Made by a program: the position numbers and the translations under genes. DNA of 5,691 nucleotides from an uncultured Muribaculaceae bacterium (lineage in GTDB: Bacteria; Bacteroidota; Bacteroidia; Bacteroidales; Muribaculaceae). Of this stretch, positions 5,170 through 5,691 are shown piece by piece. Numbering within the stretch: the first letter of the stretch is position 1; every line of letters starts with the position of its first letter. The stretch is from assembly GCA_947178235.1 (NCBI GenBank), contig CAMWXQ010000085.1:1-5691 (forward strand), written 5' to 3'. The notes beneath the pieces were generated by a model. The model had not been told where the DNA came from and did not search any database. It saw nothing but the letters and a program-made list of their open reading frames with translations.

Positions 5170-5532
5170 TTACTCCGCGTAGAGGTTCTCGGCCTGTTCG
5201 GGGATGTATTCTGCGACGAGGCGGGTGATTTTGGTGAGGTCGGGTTTCTTGGTGGCGTAGTCGATGAGGGCGCCGATGGGGTAGAGGTCGGGGTCGGAGG
5301 CGGACTGGAAGTCGGCAGCGTCCTCCGAGTAGTCGCCGTCCTCGACGGCATCCTCTTCGATGGCGTAGTCGCTGAACGCGATGTCGCGTTCGGCGTCATG
5401 GTGACGCTCGATGCCGACCAGGAGGGTCGTCGGGATGATGCTCAACTGGGGGTCTTCGCCCCAAAGGCCGGGGTTTGCGATTACTTCTGCCACTTTCGAG
5501 GCGATGATGTCGGTGAGTTCTTTTCGTGTCAT
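5170..5532 (-). CDS. Hypothetical acidic protein (120 aa), family not recognised
   Basis: I do not recognise this protein. It has an N-terminal amphipathic helix (TRKELTDIIASKVAEVI, 2-18), a short hydrophobic strand-like stretch (LSIIPTTLLVGI, 30-41), an acidic low-complexity centre (about 45-83, with EEDAVEDGDYSEDAADF), and a C-terminal region with PIGALIDYAT (85-94) and a helix KITRLVAEYIPEQAENLYAE (101-120). No signal peptide, Cys, or membrane segment is seen, so it is likely cytoplasmic. Coding support comes from GC-rich third positions like the neighbouring genes, a clean ATG start and an A-rich leader (AAAAAACAATC) on the minus strand, typical of Bacteroidota start regions. It is divergent from the gene starting at 5683 and separated from nnr by the palindromic region, so it is probably a single-gene unit. 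The acidic middle could bind a basic partner; that is speculation. Confidence 0.75.
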   Translation of the reverse strand: MTRKELTDIIASKVAEVIANPGLWGEDPQLSIIPTTLLVGIERHHDAERDIAFSDYAIEEDAVEDGDYSEDAADFQSASDPDLYPIGALIDYATKKPDLTKITRLVAEYIPEQAENLYAE

Positions 5533-5555
5533 AGCGGTGATTGTTTTTTATTCTT

Positions 5556-5563
5556 AAAACATA
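5556..5563 (-). promoter_or_regulatory. Weak -7-like box TATGTTTT upstream of the acidic protein gene
   Basis: Bases 5563-5556 on the minus strand read TATGTTTT, one mismatch from TAnnTTTG, about 24 bases before the ATG. I see no -33 TTTG or TTG at the right distance. It is the best candidate in the divergent intergenic region, but weak. Confidence 0.25.
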
Positions 5564-5614
5564 CGAATCGCCTAAATGGTTCCGTTTTCCCGATGGTGAA
5601 AATCCGCGATGATT

Positions 5615-5650
5615 TTTGCCCGTCAGTCTCGGATTATTTTCGTATATTTG
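5615..5650 (+). promoter_or_regulatory. Promoter for the rightward gene at the right edge
   Basis: TATATTTG at 5643-5650 is a perfect Bacteroidota -7 box. The nearest -33 candidate is TTTG at 5615-5618, but the 24-base gap is longer than the usual 19-21, so the upstream element is uncertain. That candidate overlaps a 6-bp inverted repeat, AAAATC at 5599-5604 and GATTTT at 5611-5616, which could be an operator. Transcription would start near 5657. Confidence 0.55.
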
Positions 5651-5682
5651 CAACAATGTTTACCCAACCACTCTATTACCAT

Positions 5683-5691
5683 ATGAAAAAG
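5683..5691 (+). CDS. Start of a rightward gene, cut by the window edge (MKK...)
   Basis: ATGAAAAAG lies about 26 bases after the expected transcription start of a perfect -7 box, which is the usual leader length here. MKK is a common opening of signal peptides and lipoproteins, but three codons cannot identify a product. An in-frame ATG at 5656-5658 (would give MFTQPLYYHMKK) is possible but sits right on the expected transcription start, so 5683 is preferred. Confidence 0.45.

Noticed and set aside
4777..5182. Small open frames across the palindromic region on both strands
   Set aside because: Opposite strands give the same short peptides because the DNA is an inverted repeat; no frame has independent coding support.

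Overview
The window looks like a piece of a high-GC Bacteroidota (order Bacteroidales) chromosome. Three things point there. Two of the genes, DUF4831 and DUF3822, belong to families known essentially only from Bacteroidota. The best promoter-like sites match the Bacteroidota -7 consensus TAnnTTTG. No start codon is preceded by a clear Shine-Dalgarno sequence; the leaders are AT-rich instead. Genus cannot be fixed from the sequence; a gut lineage such as Alistipes or Muribaculaceae would fit but is a guess.

Layout from right to left, which is the direction of transcription for all complete genes. At the right edge (5683-5691) only the first codons of a rightward gene are visible, with a TATATTTG box upstream. 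Divergent from it, 5170-5532 encodes an unrecognised acidic 120-residue protein. A 556-base intergenic stretch (4614-5169) follows and holds three short perfect hairpins, a large inverted-repeat element with 64-base arms matching at 63 positions (4876-5154), and a good promoter for the next operon. Then comes a tightly packed leftward operon: nnr (bifunctional NAD(P)HX epimerase/dehydratase), a secreted DUF4831 protein (ATGA overlap with nnr), a DUF3822 protein (17-base gap) and rsmD (16S rRNA m2G966 methyltransferase, 10-base overlap). After a 66-base gap there is a small alanine-rich, helix-repeat protein (168-521) with LEA-like 11-residue repeats. A 14-bp GC-rich hairpin (113-150) closes it off. 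The left edge (1-112) has short repeats but no gene I can support.

Functionally the operon joins housekeeping jobs: repair of damaged nicotinamide cofactors, ribosomal RNA modification, and two Bacteroidota-specific proteins of unknown role. I see no defence system, integrase, CRISPR array, tRNA or rRNA. The least explained parts are the palindromic element at 4753-5154, the 11-residue-repeat protein with an inverted repeat over its start codon, and the unrecognised acidic protein.
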